Positions 1-11,647 of a stretch of 64,000 nt of DNA are shown here, piece by piece. The notes below the pieces were generated by a model, which was given only the letters and a program-made list of their open reading frames with translations, was not told the DNA's origin and searched no databases. The DNA is taken from assembly GCA_012845835.1 (NCBI GenBank), contig JABAKD010000013.1, positions 11,553,701 through 11,617,700 on the forward strand, given 5' to 3'. A program made the position numbers and the translations under genes. The DNA comes from Undaria pinnatifida (Eukaryota; Sar; Phaeophyceae; Laminariales; Alariaceae). Numbering within the stretch: the stretch's first letter is position 1; every line of letters starts with the position of its first letter.

Positions 1-125
1 CTACGTGCAATATATTATTACATTGAAAATTCCCTCCAGCTGTGAGATCGAGGATTTCATCGAAACTCATCTTTGCAAGCTGTGTGTGGTACAGTACTCC
101 GATCGCGCGTATTACGGGTTGTGCA
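1..125 (-). repeat. Type I mini-ORF repeat, copy 1 (right part only)
   Basis: Read on the minus strand, this contains the core shared by all type I copies: a stretch with CCCGTAATACGCGCGATCGG, then an ATG followed by codons for M-S-F-D-E-I-L-D-L-T-A-G. It is the only copy on the minus strand; the others lie between 30 and 41 kb on the plus strand. It directly abuts the R1 repeat at 125-430, with R1 upstream in the reading direction. Confidence 0.75.
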
Positions 126-430
126 TATATACGTGGCAGTCTTTCTTGGGTGGCAAGCGGTATTATAGTCGACTTTTTTTCCAGGCGCGAGTAGTGAGAC
201 GTATATATGCACCAGTATGGACGTGGCACGTCGTAGGCTGACTCCCGATTTCACTTCGTATATGTTTCTGGCGGAGGCATGAATTGAGTCCGCTGTGATA
301 TATGCGTGTACCACCGTACCACCTTTGGTTTGTTTGTGTTTTTCCCCTGGGGTTTTCCTCCGCTCCAGAGTGATTGGAGCCTTTGCTGTGGCCACGGACT
401 TGATTATTCGAGTTAATGTGAGAACAACAA
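125..430 (-). repeat. R1 dispersed repeat (~290 bp), copy a
   Basis: The reverse complement aligns over almost its whole length with 4545-4840 and with two partial copies at 11,648-12,020. Landmarks in order are a GTT-rich start, AACTCG, AATCAAGTCCGTGG, CTCTGGAGC, ACGCATATATCACAG, CTCACTACTCGCGCCTGG and CTTGCCACCCAAGA. No coding capacity is shared among copies. I see no terminal inverted repeats, so the class is unknown (SINE- or MITE-like fragment). Confidence 0.75.
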
Positions 431-2975
431 CCCAAAAAGAGGTGCCTCCTGTAAAGGTTTAACCGTCAAGATACTGGCAGACTGGTATCTTGCACATTCG
501 CGCTCGTTTTTAGAACGATCTATACTCACGTTTCACAGGGACAAACCACTTGGAATTAGTGTAATATCTTGTTTTTTCATCCAGCCTTTTTTTTTCGCAT
601 TTGCTTGCAGCAGCAGCAGCGGAGATTATGAAGAAGATCTACTACTGTCTAAAAGTCAAAGATCGAGATACAGATATCACCTACCTGGTGGACCCCCTGG
701 ATATTCTACTTTTTAGGTATAGCATATGTGCCATTGTGGACATAAATATAATGACCGTTTACCCATAACTTTATAAAAAACCGGTTATTATATTTTCAGT
801 CAATAGGAAAGGCTGAATCTGGGAGATAGCCCGTCCGGGGTATTTAATAAGGATATTTAGGGAATTTTGAGGGATGGTGATTGGCAGACAGAATTATAAT
901 TGTGCCGAATCCGAGAAATTTATTTTCGTTTATGAAAGAAGCATCATCTATCTGCTGTTTCTGTGCGTTCTCCTGTTTGTAGGTTTGGTTTTGGTTCGTT
1001 TGGGTCGCTTGTTGCAAATAAAAAAATTGCGTGCTGCTGGTGCTCTTGGCTCCTGGCTGTTCCTGTTACTTCGAAGAACACCCAAACGTTGCAGGCCAGC
1101 TATCTGATCGAGAGGGGGGTAGACTTTATAACTGCACACACCCGACTAGGAGAGCGGCGGAGAGAGGGGAGCAGGAGGCGTGCCTGCGCAGTGCAATAGT
1201 TGCAACTTCTAGCTTTGACGAGCATCAATCAACTCGCGGGGTGAGTGAGCGAGGGACCGATTGCCCAGGTTGTGTTTTGTACCTACAGAAGAAGCTCTCT
1301 CTGCCACACCAGCCCCATGTCATATATATAATGCTGTGCGGCTCCTGCCCATGCATACAGGAGGCTCCCTCGAAACCCCTCCTACAGCCGCACAGCAAGC
1401 ACCTTCTTTATGGTGCTGCAGGCTTCGTCTCTGCCCGGCGGCCGCGCGGGAGCGGCCGACAAAGCTCTCACGCACAATAGTAGAGCAGTATAGTAGTGGG
1501 CGGATTTCCACAGTCAAGGCAGCTGCAGGCTGTCTCTTTTTTCTCTTTCTTTCTCTCTGTCTTTGCACACGACGACCCCCCTTGCTCGTGTCCGGGATTC
1601 TTTCTTCATAGTTCAAAAGGTTGTTTTTGCAAAATTTCCAAAATTTCGTTTGTTGCGCTCTGCTACTGCTTGTGTATATATGAAGCGCAGCAATTGATGT
1701 ACCGCATGTTGTTGCCCTGTTGCTCTCCTACGAGTGCTCTTGCCGTTGACATGCCGCGAAGAGCGTCTCGCTAGTTCACGTCGAGAGAAGCGCGAAGTGC
1801 GCCTGCAGCAGGCGTGGTGGTGGGTGCAATTTGTCCGCATTCCCGCCCATAGCCGTCATTCGCGTATTTTGCTACTTGTTAGAGCTTTCCCCGGGCCGAG
1901 GAGGGCTGGCATCGCGTATGCTCTTTATTTTCCTATTCTTTTGGGATGCATTTTTGTTTTTTTCGGGTTTTTTCGAGGTGCTGTAACATCACATGACCTG
2001 CCCTCGTTGTTGCAAACCACCCATGACCGATTCAGAAGCGATGCACTCGGGGTGTGTACCTGGTAGACTATAATAGCTATGCACAACAACCTCTGTAATG
2101 CTATCTTATTATGGCGTGTGCCGTGTTTCTCGCGCGGGGGGGGGGGGGGTTGTGATGGTGGCGGTTTGTTGTGGCACCCACGCGGAGTGCGGAGCCCAGA
2201 GCGGAGAGCGCCTTGTTGAAGCTTTTACATTCTACGAATACCGCACTAACACCTAGTATACACACGACGGAGATTTGTGCCCAGTTGCCTCGTGATGGTA
2301 CGTACCATGTACCTGCGATCTGGCATGATGCGAGTGGTGATTTGATGTGCATTATTGCGCTGTGCGGGACCAGCGAGTAACCCGTCGATAGCAGTCGACG
2401 CCCTGCGCACTTCGAAGTTTCGAAGCGGGTGTCGTATGTTGTGTCTTGTGAGCTTGCAGTGGCTGCGCACACTACTCCGAGGCCAAACAACTCTGCACGT
2501 TGCACATACATACACCTCATGTTCGTACGTCTGCCAGTCTCCCGCTCATCGCGGAGACTCCCGCGCTGTGCGCCCACGATTCTTATGGCATCATGCCTTT
2601 GGGCAGCAGCCCTGAACAGTAGCAGTAGCGGCGGCAGAAGCAGCAGCAGCAGCAGCTTCAGCAGCAGCAGCAGCAGTACAGACAACAGATTCGCGATGTG
2701 CCCCCGCTGCAATCCAACTTACCTGCACTGGCGGCGACTTATTGCTGTACCTAGGCTGGTACTCCTAGTTATTTTTTACTTATCGGAGGTAGAACAATTG
2801 ACCGGTCGTCGAGGTGGTGGACAAATTTACCAGATTTACCCGAGGGCTATGAGTTGGTATGAATACCGCTGGAATTCAAATCGCACATTGACCAGGTCGG
2901 ACCACAGGTTGTTTAGTTTATTTGCGCAGATGAATTATCAAAGCCATCAACAAACTGCTGAGAGCACCCTAGCAG
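431..2975. other. No confident gene; simple repeats and scattered short ORFs
   Basis: The longest open frames have no recognisable domain and atypical composition. Visible items are a G run near 2139-2150, (CAG)n-rich sequence at 2630-2690 and AT-rich sequence at 700-950. The CAG stretch is open in a Gln frame that continues into varied codons to about 2740 and could be part of an upstream exon of the fragment at 2976-3345. I could not phase it to that exon. Confidence 0.5.
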
Positions 2976-3176
2976 CCTGGGCAAGCGCAATTCGACGCAA
3001 GCAAGTCGGCGAGGGAAGAAAGAAGGGCTAAAGTCTTCTCGCGGCTGAAGTCTTTTCTCAATGAAATTATTGCGCGTACGTACCGCCGTAGTGGGGAGGG
3101 GGAAGAAGAGCCTGCTGACGTACGCAGTGACCCCGGAAGAATGAAGATGTTTGAAGTGCGAGGACAATACGTACAA
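2976..3176 (+). CDS. Possible coding exon of an unknown protein
   Basis: A 67-codon open stretch is bounded by an AGCAG acceptor and a GTAAGT donor at 3177. It encodes a charged, Arg/Glu/Lys-rich peptide (middle part SRLKSFLNEIIARTY, end EVRGQYVQ) with ordinary codon diversity, unlike the low-complexity ORFs around it. The next acceptor at 3315 joins in frame to a nine-codon tail and stop. I do not recognise the family. The pyrimidine tract before the acceptor is weak and upstream exons were not found, so this may be a decayed gene end or a chance reading frame. Confidence 0.35.
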
Positions 3177-3315
3177 GTAAGTAGCAGGGCAAGAGCACAG
3201 ACAGGGATTTTTAAAACAGAAAAAGAAAAAGCTTTGCTGCCGTCGCTACGATATGATGTCTTAGGTTGTCATGATCTCGTTTTTTTTTCTGTACAACGAT
3301 GATGGTTGATTGCAG

Positions 3316-3345
3316 TCAGAAAACGCAGAGAAAAGCAGCCAATAG
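3316..3345 (+). CDS. Possible terminal exon joined to 2976-3176
   Basis: After a T-rich tract and TTGCAG, the phase-0 frame encodes SENAEKSSQ and then TAG. It matches the phase of the donor at 3177, giving a 139-bp intron. The support is only splice-site and phase agreement. Confidence 0.3.
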   Translation, partial: SENAEKSSQ

Positions 3346-4544
3346 ATGAAGCTGGAAGAAGGGTATCTCGTAAACCTGGTAGTATACGTGCGACCCACGA
3401 GTATCGTACTTGTATCGTTATATCACACAGGTCCGGTAGTTACAACGGCAGCCATAATCAGCTAATTGAGCGGGGAAACAGCTTTGCTCTCGAGGAAGAT
3501 CTGTCGGGTTCGCGCCCAGGTTATTCAGGCACATACGGTACAGCAGGTGGTCTTACACAGAACGTACACTCCAGAGGGCACACTCTGAGCTGTGTTCGTC
3601 TGTAGGCGGGTCCCTGTGCCGGTGGCAGTATGTGATTATTTTTGTCCTGGGCTACACGTTCGTTGCTGATGGTGTATGAATACCACGTATCGACACCATC
3701 GAGTGGTACGATATGTAGTCTATGTTGACGTGAGACAACGAGTTATCAGTTAGTTTCCTCAATTGCCACATTACATTTTGCCACAAAACCCCAAACCGCT
3801 TACTGTATCTTTCCTGTAAATTTACGCGCGCCGTTCGTGGCACGGCTTTACGGCTTTTACTTATTTGTGCGACTCGGTCGTACCAGATACTACGAGTGCT
3901 CCTAAATGTACTAGACTATGTCTTCAAAATGTACTTTACTACTACTATTAATAGTACTCTATCATCAGATATCTGACGTGCTCGTAAACGAGCTGACTAA
4001 TAGCCCCATGCTAGGTGGGCTACGTCGTGCACGAGTACCTACGAGTACATCATGTGTGTGTACTACTCGTACACCTTACACCTAGTAGTACTACTGCTGT
4101 AGTTCTGCTGCTGTGTGCTCGACGACGGTGCGCGAAACCTGGAGAATCCCCTTCATACAATGCGAACGTCGTACGTGGTAACGAAGTTTTTGTGGACAAC
4201 ATACTTGTGGGTACAGTATGATATCCTCCAATGACTCAGGATGTGGGATCCTTCTTTTTCTTTGGTTCAACGTTACGAGCTTTTACGAGTCGGGCTATTG
4301 CAGGTTGCTAGTGTACTGAATTCCCTGTACTGACTGGTAATAGTCGTTGACTATGACATGAGCAACAGCAAGGCGTTGTCTGGTTGGCTTCGCAGGTACT
4401 GTCAATGATATGTCGTCCCTAGCGGTAGATATTTTTTAGTTCTTCGCGAAACGGTTGCGAAAACGCCAATCGATCGGTCCAGTGAAAATCAGTTAATTAG
4501 CGGGACTGGCTCGCTTACCAGGTTGTTGTTGTTGTTGTTGTTGC
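3346..4544. other. No gene seen
   Basis: Only short unrelated ORFs are present. The sequence is rich in GTAC/CGTAC and TACTA words near 3890-4100 and ends in a (GTT)n tract at 4524-4545 that leads into repeat R1. Confidence 0.6.
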
Positions 4545-4840
4545 TGCTGTTATCACATTAACTCGCATAATCAAGTCCGTGGTCACAGGACAGGCTCCAG
4601 TCAGTCTGGAGCTGAGGAATACCCCAGGGAAGAAGCACAAACAAAACAAAGGTGGTACACGCATATATCACAGCTGACGCAATTCATGCCTCCGCCAGAA
4701 ACATATAAAGTGAAATCGGCAGTCAGCCTACGATATGCCAGGCCCATACTGCTGGTGCATACGTCTCACTACTCGCGCCTGGAAAAACCGACTATACCGC
4801 TTGCCACCCAAGACTACCACGGATATATTGCACGTAGTAC
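4545..4840 (+). repeat. R1 dispersed repeat, copy b
   Basis: This is the plus-strand counterpart of 125-430, in inverted orientation to it and preceded by a GTT microsatellite. It is followed by an A/G-rich Lys-coding stretch (4870-5060) that is probably simple sequence. Confidence 0.75.
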
Positions 4841-5179
4841 CTATCACTACGCATACGCACGACGGACGCAAGTCAATTGGAAAAAAGACACAAAGAAAAG
4901 AACAGAAGATAAAGAAAAGGAAAGAAAAGACAAGAAAGCGAAAAAACGAAAAAGGACCGGAAAGAAAAGAAAAGACGAGAAAAGCAAGAAAATACAACAA
5001 AAGCAAGAAAAGACAAGACAAGAAGAGGAAGCAAGGAAAGGAAAAGCGAAAAAAAAATGTCATGCTAGCAGACCCTAGGAACTGACTAAAGGCGGCATTG
5101 GGCTCATACATGGTATCAAGTGCATCATCAATGGCACTGGGGAGAGAACGCAACATGGCGAAGAAGTCAGGGCGGTCTT

Positions 5180-7473
5180 ACGCCATGTTGTGACGGCCAG
5201 TGGAAGGCCCACAAATTTCGAGACCATGATGGCCAGACCCAGACTTCAGTCTCTTGGGCATGACGCCCCCCCTTCTCCCCCCCCCCCCCTTCCCCCCTCC
5301 CCCCCCCCCCCCCCCTCCCCCCTCCCCCCTCCCCCCCTCCCCCCCTCCCCCCTCCCCCCCCTCCCCCCTCCCCCCCTCTCCTTTCCCCCCGGCCGCTTAG
5401 AGATGCCGACGGTGGATGGCGCTGCTGCAGCCTTTGCGCGTCGCTCTGCAGCTTTGCGTCTCTCCGTTTCATGCCAATTCCGCATGAACAACTCGGTTCC
5501 CTCCTCAACTCGTCGAAACCATCTGCCGGCCTTCTGAGCAGCCTTTCGCCACCCTTCGGATTTAATTCCAAAGACCGACATACCCTCCTTCAGATGAGTC
5601 ATCCAGTCCTTCTCTTGCCCCCCTGAGTAGTCCTTACCCCCAACAAGCTCCCCAAACATCACCCTCTGTGGCAGACGCTCCTCCCCCATACGTGCTACGA
5701 ATCCCGCAAACAATTTCCTCCGTTTGCGCACTATCGCCTCTATGCTCTCGGAAGCTGTCTTGGCAAGCGCGTCGGCGTACGATGGGGTGTGGTTGTTGCG
5801 CTTCCGTTTCCGCCATCCAAGGCATCGAAGGAGCATGGAGTGGTGAACCCGTCGTAGCCGTCATAGTCAGGCTTGTTCGAGCTCCACGTCATGCAACCGT
5901 AAAGCAGTGTCTCGACCACCTCAGCTTTCAGCAACCGCACCTTCAACCGTGAGCGCACACCCGGGCGATCATAGATTTCCATCTTGTACCGCTGGAAGCA
6001 CGCCCAGGCCCTCTGAAGGCGCCGCGGTATTTCAATGCTAAGGTCTCTGTCTGCGGTGATAGCCCCGCCCAAGTACACAAACTCGATTGTTTGTTTGTAT
6101 ACCTGGCCGGCTGCATTGATTGTGACGGACACCTTCCCCCCGCCTTTGGTTTGCATGCACATTATCTCTGTTTTTGCCTCGGAGACCGTAAGCCCGAACG
6201 ACGAGCACGCAGTCACGATCACCGTCATCATCCTCTCTAGCCCTTCTGATGATCGCGATACGATACCCGCATCGTCCGCGTACAGCATACCCCACAATCT
6301 CTGCACCTCCTCCCCCCCCTTCCCCCTCCACCAGTCGACTTTGCCTGTGCGTGAAGTGCCCTTCTTCTCGCCTTTTTCCTTTAACGTTGGAGCTGCACCA
6401 TGTTGTTCGTGATGGCTGCATCAGCGAGGAAGCGTTTCTCGGCCACACGCAGTACCGCCGTGAAAAACATGTTCAACAGCAGTGGCGCGAGCACGCGTCC
6501 TTGCCTGAGACCTTGCCCCACGTCGAACTTATCCGAGCACTCTCCATCATCCAACCGCGCGCATGCTTGCACGCCGTCGCGGAATTGGCGGATGACGGCG
6601 AGCATTCTCGGTGGCACGCCAAAACGAGCAAGGACATCCCAAAGAAGGGTTTGGTCGACGAAGTCATATGCTTTGGTGAGGTCGATAAAGCACAAGTACA
6701 AGGGGGTGTCCTTCCGCGCCAGTTCCTGCAGTCGTCGTAATACGAACATCATGTCAACCGTTGAGCGTTGGGGTCTGAATCCACACTGTTCCTCCGGCAG
6801 AATGTTCTCGCGTTCGCAATAGTCACTCAGGCGACCCGCGATGACTATGAGGAGTACTTTGCCGGCGTGAGCCACGAGGGAGATGCCACGATAATTGCCA
6901 CACTCGTCCCGATCTTTCTTCTTGTGAATCACCTTAATCGTTGCATCTTTCCATTGTTGCGGCACGCCACCTCCCCTCCACACAGCGACGATGATATCGT
7001 GGAACTTTCTGAGGGTGTTCAATTCTCCTTCGTCGGCCAAAACCTTCAAGAGCTCGGCCCGGAGACCATCGGGCCCTACCGCCTTTCGGTTCGCCAACGC
7101 ACGGATCGCCTCCTCTACTTCGTACCTAGACGGGACGTCGTCCAGTGGTCTGCACGGGGGGCACTGCTTAAGGCTCGTCCACAATGCTCGGGTCAAGGGT
7201 CGATGGCTTGGTGTTAAGCAGTTTGTGAAACCACCTCACCCACGGCTCGCGGATGAGGGCATTATCCCGCAGCAGTCGAACTTCCTCCTCTTTGATGTAC
7301 TGCGAGTTAAACGTCCTCTTCCCTTCCACACCGAACCCCTTGAGGTGTTTGTTGAAGCCACATTGATCAGACCAGGTATATATGACCGGCTCGTTTTTGT
7401 GGCTCGCTACTGGTACGTACTGGTACGCACGAGTTTTTTGTATCTTTGTCACCACTCTTTTTCCCCTTCTCAA
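5180..7473 (-). pseudogene. LINE (non-LTR retrotransposon) reverse transcriptase, 5'-truncated and frameshifted
   Basis: Three to four minus-strand frames together cover an RT region. 7473-7168 holds an N-terminal piece (KEEEVRLLRDNALIRE). 7196-6381 holds RT motifs including [26 protein letters not shown] (motif A Asp present) and [14 protein letters not shown]. After a frameshift near 6310-6380 comes LYADDAGIV (motif C), then the SEAKTEIM and FVYLGGAI motifs. Another shift near 5840 leads to a basic tail (FAGFVARM, ERLPQRVMFGE). No apurinic-type endonuclease is seen upstream, so the copy is 5'-truncated near 7.4 kb, as LINEs commonly are. A C-rich run on the plus strand (5270-5395) interrupts the 3' part. 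The element is dead; its exact clade is not assigned. Confidence 0.85.
5265..5395. repeat. Poly-C/CCCCCCT low-complexity tract
   Basis: There are about 130 bp of nearly pure C with periodic T. It produces the apparent Gly- and Pro-rich ORFs on both strands here and lies inside the 3' part of the LINE remnant. Confidence 0.9.
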
Positions 7474-8009
7474 CTCGTAGGAAGTCTTCTTAACCTCTCA
7501 ACGACCTGCTGGACAAGCAAGTGATCAACACAGGTCGCTTCCCTTCTTCCCCCGGAGTATGTGTTGTATATTTCGAGAAAAAAAAAGGCGTCTTCTGTTG
7601 GATGTATAGAACTACCCAGTGGCCCATATATAGAATTACCCACTGGCCCAGTAGTGGATGTATAGAATTAACTACCCAGTGGCCCATATATAGAACTACC
7701 CCACTGGCCCACGTAGTCACTGGCCAGTGGGTAGTTCTATACTCGTACCAGGTATAGACTAATCAACAAAATATATGTTTGCGAGTCCGAACATCTTCTG
7801 GTCAGTGGGTTGGCTTTCAATCGCCACCCACAACTATATTAGTAATACCTGATAAAGCAGCAGTAGTACCTAATATGAAGTCGAATGATCGCACCATAAT
7901 GCAGTTGTATCGTCCGCCAACCATTTGCCCATTTCCTTCCCCACATCTTCTCCTTTTATCTACTATTTTCTTTCCCTATACAAGTACATGTTTTGGCTGA
8001 GAGTCTATC
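7474..8009. other. Gap between the two LINE remnants, with a clustered direct/inverted repeat
   Basis: No gene is seen. 7605-7745 contains four direct copies of a TAGAAYTAC...CCCA-TGGCCC unit and one inverted copy (CACTGGCCAGTGGGTAGTTC), so the cluster can fold on itself. Confidence 0.6.
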
Positions 8010-10752
8010 TTAATCTTCATCAACATTGCCACCCCAGGCCAGTGGCCATAGCCCTCCCGATGCTTCCTCCCTTCTCCTCGCGGCCTGACAATCTCTCAGA
8101 GATAGCCTATATCGATGAACTCTGCGCGAAATCGCGACCTGAGTGGTCACAGAGATGATTTGGAATAGTCGCTCCTTGCACACGCCTTTCCGCGCTAGGG
8201 ACGACGCGTCCGTCCCTCCAACGATGCTTGCCGCCACCTGATCTATCAGGTCGCTGCCTTCTTTACCGAGGCGCCCAAAGCTTTCCACCGCGAGGGTGGC
8301 GAGTTTGCAGCTGCGTTCGTCGAAGGACACCTGTCTCGGACGAGCGTAGTGGTTCTGCTTGCGGGCCTCGGAAGTGGAAGACGCAGATCCGTTTCGATCC
8401 GCGCTTCCTGCCCGAATGTAGACCCCTGCTTGTGTGTCCGCATACGTGATGTCGAGGAGTATCGACTTGTCGCGGTACTCCGATGCCGTAGCATCTCTTA
8501 GTCCACCTGCCTCAATCACGATGTCCATTCGGAAATCCCTGTCTGCGTGGAAAGGGACTCCGCTTTCCACCTGGTGGCGGATGGACATGCTCTTAAGGGT
8601 GCGAGAGAGCGCGTGCACAAGGGGTGGGTGCTGGTTCACTTGCGCGCCCGATCGGTGACACAATCGTGCATGCCGCGTATTAACCTCCGCTTCACCGCAG
8701 CATGGGCACCTCGCCGCCAGGAGTTCCTCTATCCCCAGAAATCTCTTTCCCGCAGTCACGAACTCTGATGCAGGGATGGTTCTAGCTGAGTCTACAGGCC
8801 TCGCCCTTAGGAAGGCGGTAGCCCCTGATCCCGATTGATTCCATTGCCGGGCCTTGGCCAAGTCTCGTGTCTCCTTCTCGCCTTGAGATTCACTTGTGTC
8901 TCGCTGGGGCCTCGTCTCGGGGAGCTGGTCCAGCGAAGAGACATACCTCTCATAATGTACTCGGTTTACCAGTTTACCCAGTCTATGCTGCGCTTAGCTA
9001 GATCTGAGAGTTTCGGCGTCGTGTGCAGGCAACACATCTGCAACTGATTGCCCTGAGGCACCTTGCTCTCCTGCTCTAAAGGCTCTGTGCCGCCAGCTTT
9101 CCGGCACGATGTTCGCCATGGCCTCCTCTGAAACCCCATGCACATCGCGCAGGTCCCTGACGTTGTTCCAGATGCGCCGCACGAGGTCAGAATCAGGCAG
9201 CTTCCTCCGGACTTTGTTCCCTATTGCGCCGGACAGATCAGTAAGCACCTCTGGCACCGTCGCCACCAAGCTCCCAACGGATACTGACATCCTCCTGGCT
9301 TCAGCCGACGACAGCCCAAACCCTCCGGCCCCCGTGGACAGGCTCGCCTGCGCCTGTTGATGGGGTTGCAGGTTCAACATGTTTGCCGGGCACCCGTCCG
9401 CGAAGAACGACGATTCTTCTGCTGCCCCCCGGGAGATCGAGCAATTTCTCCAGCATCCAAAAGGCGTTGCCATCTGCTTTTTTGCATGCAGCCAGCGATA
9501 GTTCTGGGCCCATCACGCGTTCAAGGTAGGAGGTCCGTTGAACCATAGAGCCGGTGGCAATCAGGTTGGCTGATTGCTTGTCCGGCATGCGCGACATCAT
9601 CCGCGCGAGTTGCTCCGCTCCCCCGTTTCGGACTATCTCCATTGCGCTCTCCCTCGCGTACTCATCTGTGCCGATGGGCACCCCCACCACCTTAGCCCCA
9701 CCACGTTCGGCGATGCTGACGCCAATGCCTTCAAGAAGGGCCATTTGTTCCGGCGTAGGTACGTGCCCCTTTGGGGGCAGGGCAACCGTTTTGCTCGGGT
9801 TGATCGCAATTCCTATGTTGGACAGCTCACGCTGGAGAAAGGGTACCGCCTCCACAGTATCGGGTGTGATTTCCATCATTCCGATGCTAATATCATCTAG
9901 GTGGGCGAATGCCTCTAAACCTCTTGGCTCGAACTCCGCCCGTGTCCGCTTCAGCACCGGCAGGAGCGGCATGCAGAACAACGCCGACCCCATGGCATCC
10001 CCTTGTTGCACCCCGCTGGAGCAGTTGATCTTCCGCCTTTCTCCCGATTCCATCGAAAAGAACACAGGCGCAGACATCTCGCCGTAACATTTTGCCACGA
10101 ACGGTGTAAGCGCCCGCACGCAAGTGGCTGCCTCCGCTAGCATAGCAGTCCGCTTCACTGTGTTTAATGCGTTGGAGCAAATGGTGAGGATCAGCCAGTT
10201 TTTTGCCTCTTGATGTACTCTTGCGCGTAGCGTCACCTGTTCCACCCCCGCTCATACTCCGACTCCAAACTGTTTCGCTGCGCGGTTAGCCTCCTCCAGC
10301 CGTGGTCGCCACTGCCGCATGGTCCTGACCGCAATAAGCCGCCTCCACGTCATCCCCACGCACACGGGGCGGCATTTTTCACCCAGGGCAGTGAGGTTGG
10401 ATTGCAAGAAGAGCTGCCAGAATTCAGGCGGGAAGGCGTTTGGATCATCGATAATTCTTCTTTAGAAGGCTTCAATGCTAGCTCTGAATTTTTCGCGCCC
10501 AAAACCAGTCCTGATTATTGACTGCAAGTGCGAGGAGCGCAGACCGTCACTTCCCGCGCCTGACAAGGCGTTGCGAGAATTGATTACCTCGAGGGCCGCC
10601 TGTGCGTCGAACTCTTCCTCCGGGCGCCAGTTGGAAACACTCCCTTCCTCCTGATCGGAGGAACTTGCTGCCACCGCTGCCGCTGCAGCTTCGGATACAA
10701 CCTGGTAATGACTACCGGCAGCCGTCGAGTCCAGGTGGCTTGACTCACTCAC
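8010..10752 (-). pseudogene. LINE with restriction-like endonuclease (R2/NeSL/Utopia-like grade), degenerate
   Basis: Read 10,752 to 8,010. An N-terminal segment has GSDGLRSSHLQS. An in-frame TAA near 10,460 and a frameshift near 10,250 follow. The RT block (10,245-9301) carries motif B as SSGVQQGDAMGSALF and motif C as AHLDDISIG. A frameshift near 9430 and another between 8990 and 8870 precede a 283-codon C-terminal frame (8861-8010). That frame has CPCCGE...H...CH (residues 52-69), a Cys/His knuckle, and a PD-(D/E)xK-like stretch (RMDIVI at 111-116, ILLDITYAD at 134-142). This order (RT, Cys/His knuckle, nuclease) is known for non-LTR elements with restriction-like endonucleases. In motif A the expected Asp is replaced: LTICSNALNTV is seen where LTD is expected, so the copy is inactive on several counts. 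Confidence 0.85.
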
Positions 10753-11034
10753 AGCCCTACTTTTGAGGGTACACGACAGCCGGTCTATTTTCCTGCTACA
10801 ATGCCGCTGTTTGTCCGCTGCCCAAGCAAAGCTTCCACCAGTAGTGTGCTTATCCTCGATGTTTCCTATTTCCCTCTGTTTCCATTCGTTTTTTGCACTT
10901 GTGTTTTTTTCTCATTATTATTGTAATTTCCCCCCCCCTTTTTGTCGCATATAGTCTGGCGTGCTGGCTTGCATCTGTTTTCGCCGGCGTGTTTATTGCG
11001 GTTCACTGCATGGTCGCATCACCTTGCTGTGCTT
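10753..11034. other. No gene seen
   Basis: Spacer on the 5' side of the second LINE remnant. It is T-rich near 10,870-10,940 and has no conserved frame. Confidence 0.6.
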
Positions 11035-11200
11035 GCAATGTGTACAGCTGTCTCGTAGTTTGTGACCACCGTAGAGCTCGTCTCTCGTACGAGGCATCGG
11101 CACGGACACTGACTGGTTGTGCTGAATGTAGACGGGTGGAAACATCAGGTGGCTGTGAAGAACACGCACATTGTACGAAGGTATTTTATTTTTCAACTAC
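11035..11200 (-). repeat. R2 dispersed repeat, copy a
   Basis: The reverse complement matches 37,205-37,360, sharing CCACCCRTCTACATYCAGCA, the CACAACCAG region and GGTCACAAACTAC. Divergence is moderate. The class is unknown. Confidence 0.65.
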
Positions 11201-11280
11201 CCGTTTCGTGAATGCAGACTTTAGTTTCTTGCTGTTACGCACTTCGTATGGTCAGACGGGGAAATATGTGATGCTTTACC

Positions 11281-11480
11281 TAGCTCGAAATTCCCCACCT
11301 GAAGTTTAAATACCACCAACACTTACCATTATAGTGGACAAAAAATAGGACACCTCCCAATAAAAAATCACCCATATAGTATATTACGAGTACCAACAAC
11401 GCAGCTTGCAAATATGAGTATTGACCTTAAATTCGTCGTACTCACGGGTGACGTCCTTGAAAATTAGTTATAAAATAGCC
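11281..11480 (+). repeat. Type II mini-ORF repeat, copy 1
   Basis: It starts with GAAATTCCCCACCTGAAG, continues with CATTATAGTGGACAAAAA and TAGGACACCTCCCA, then CAACAACGCAGCTTGCAAA. It ends in ATG with M-S-I-D-x-K-F-V-x-L-T-G-D-V-L-E and a stop. The same order occurs at 29,605, 30,660, 30,795 and in part at 31,050. The ATG portion is homologous to that of the type I repeat. Confidence 0.75.
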
Positions 11481-11647
11481 ATGCTCACAACTCGTTGACT
11501 TTTCATCATGACTGGTGTACTTCCAATTCATCGACTCTTCGTATGACCTGACTCAGTAACCTAGTGCAAATAGCCAGTGTAATTAACAGGTGACACGAAT
11601 TTATTCTCCATGCGGGGAAATTACTTGGCAATTTTTGCGTGTTGTTG

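Noticed and set aside
2101-2712. Minus-strand ORF with a poly-Leu stretch resembling a membrane segment
   Set aside because: The Leu run is the complement of a CAG microsatellite; the rest has no recognisable features.
4686-5085. Lys/Glu-rich ORFs after repeat R1
   Set aside because: They are simple A/G-rich sequence read in two frames; the start lies inside a dispersed repeat.
5167-5571. Gly- and Pro-rich ORFs over the poly-C tract
   Set aside because: They are homopolymer artefacts inside a LINE remnant.
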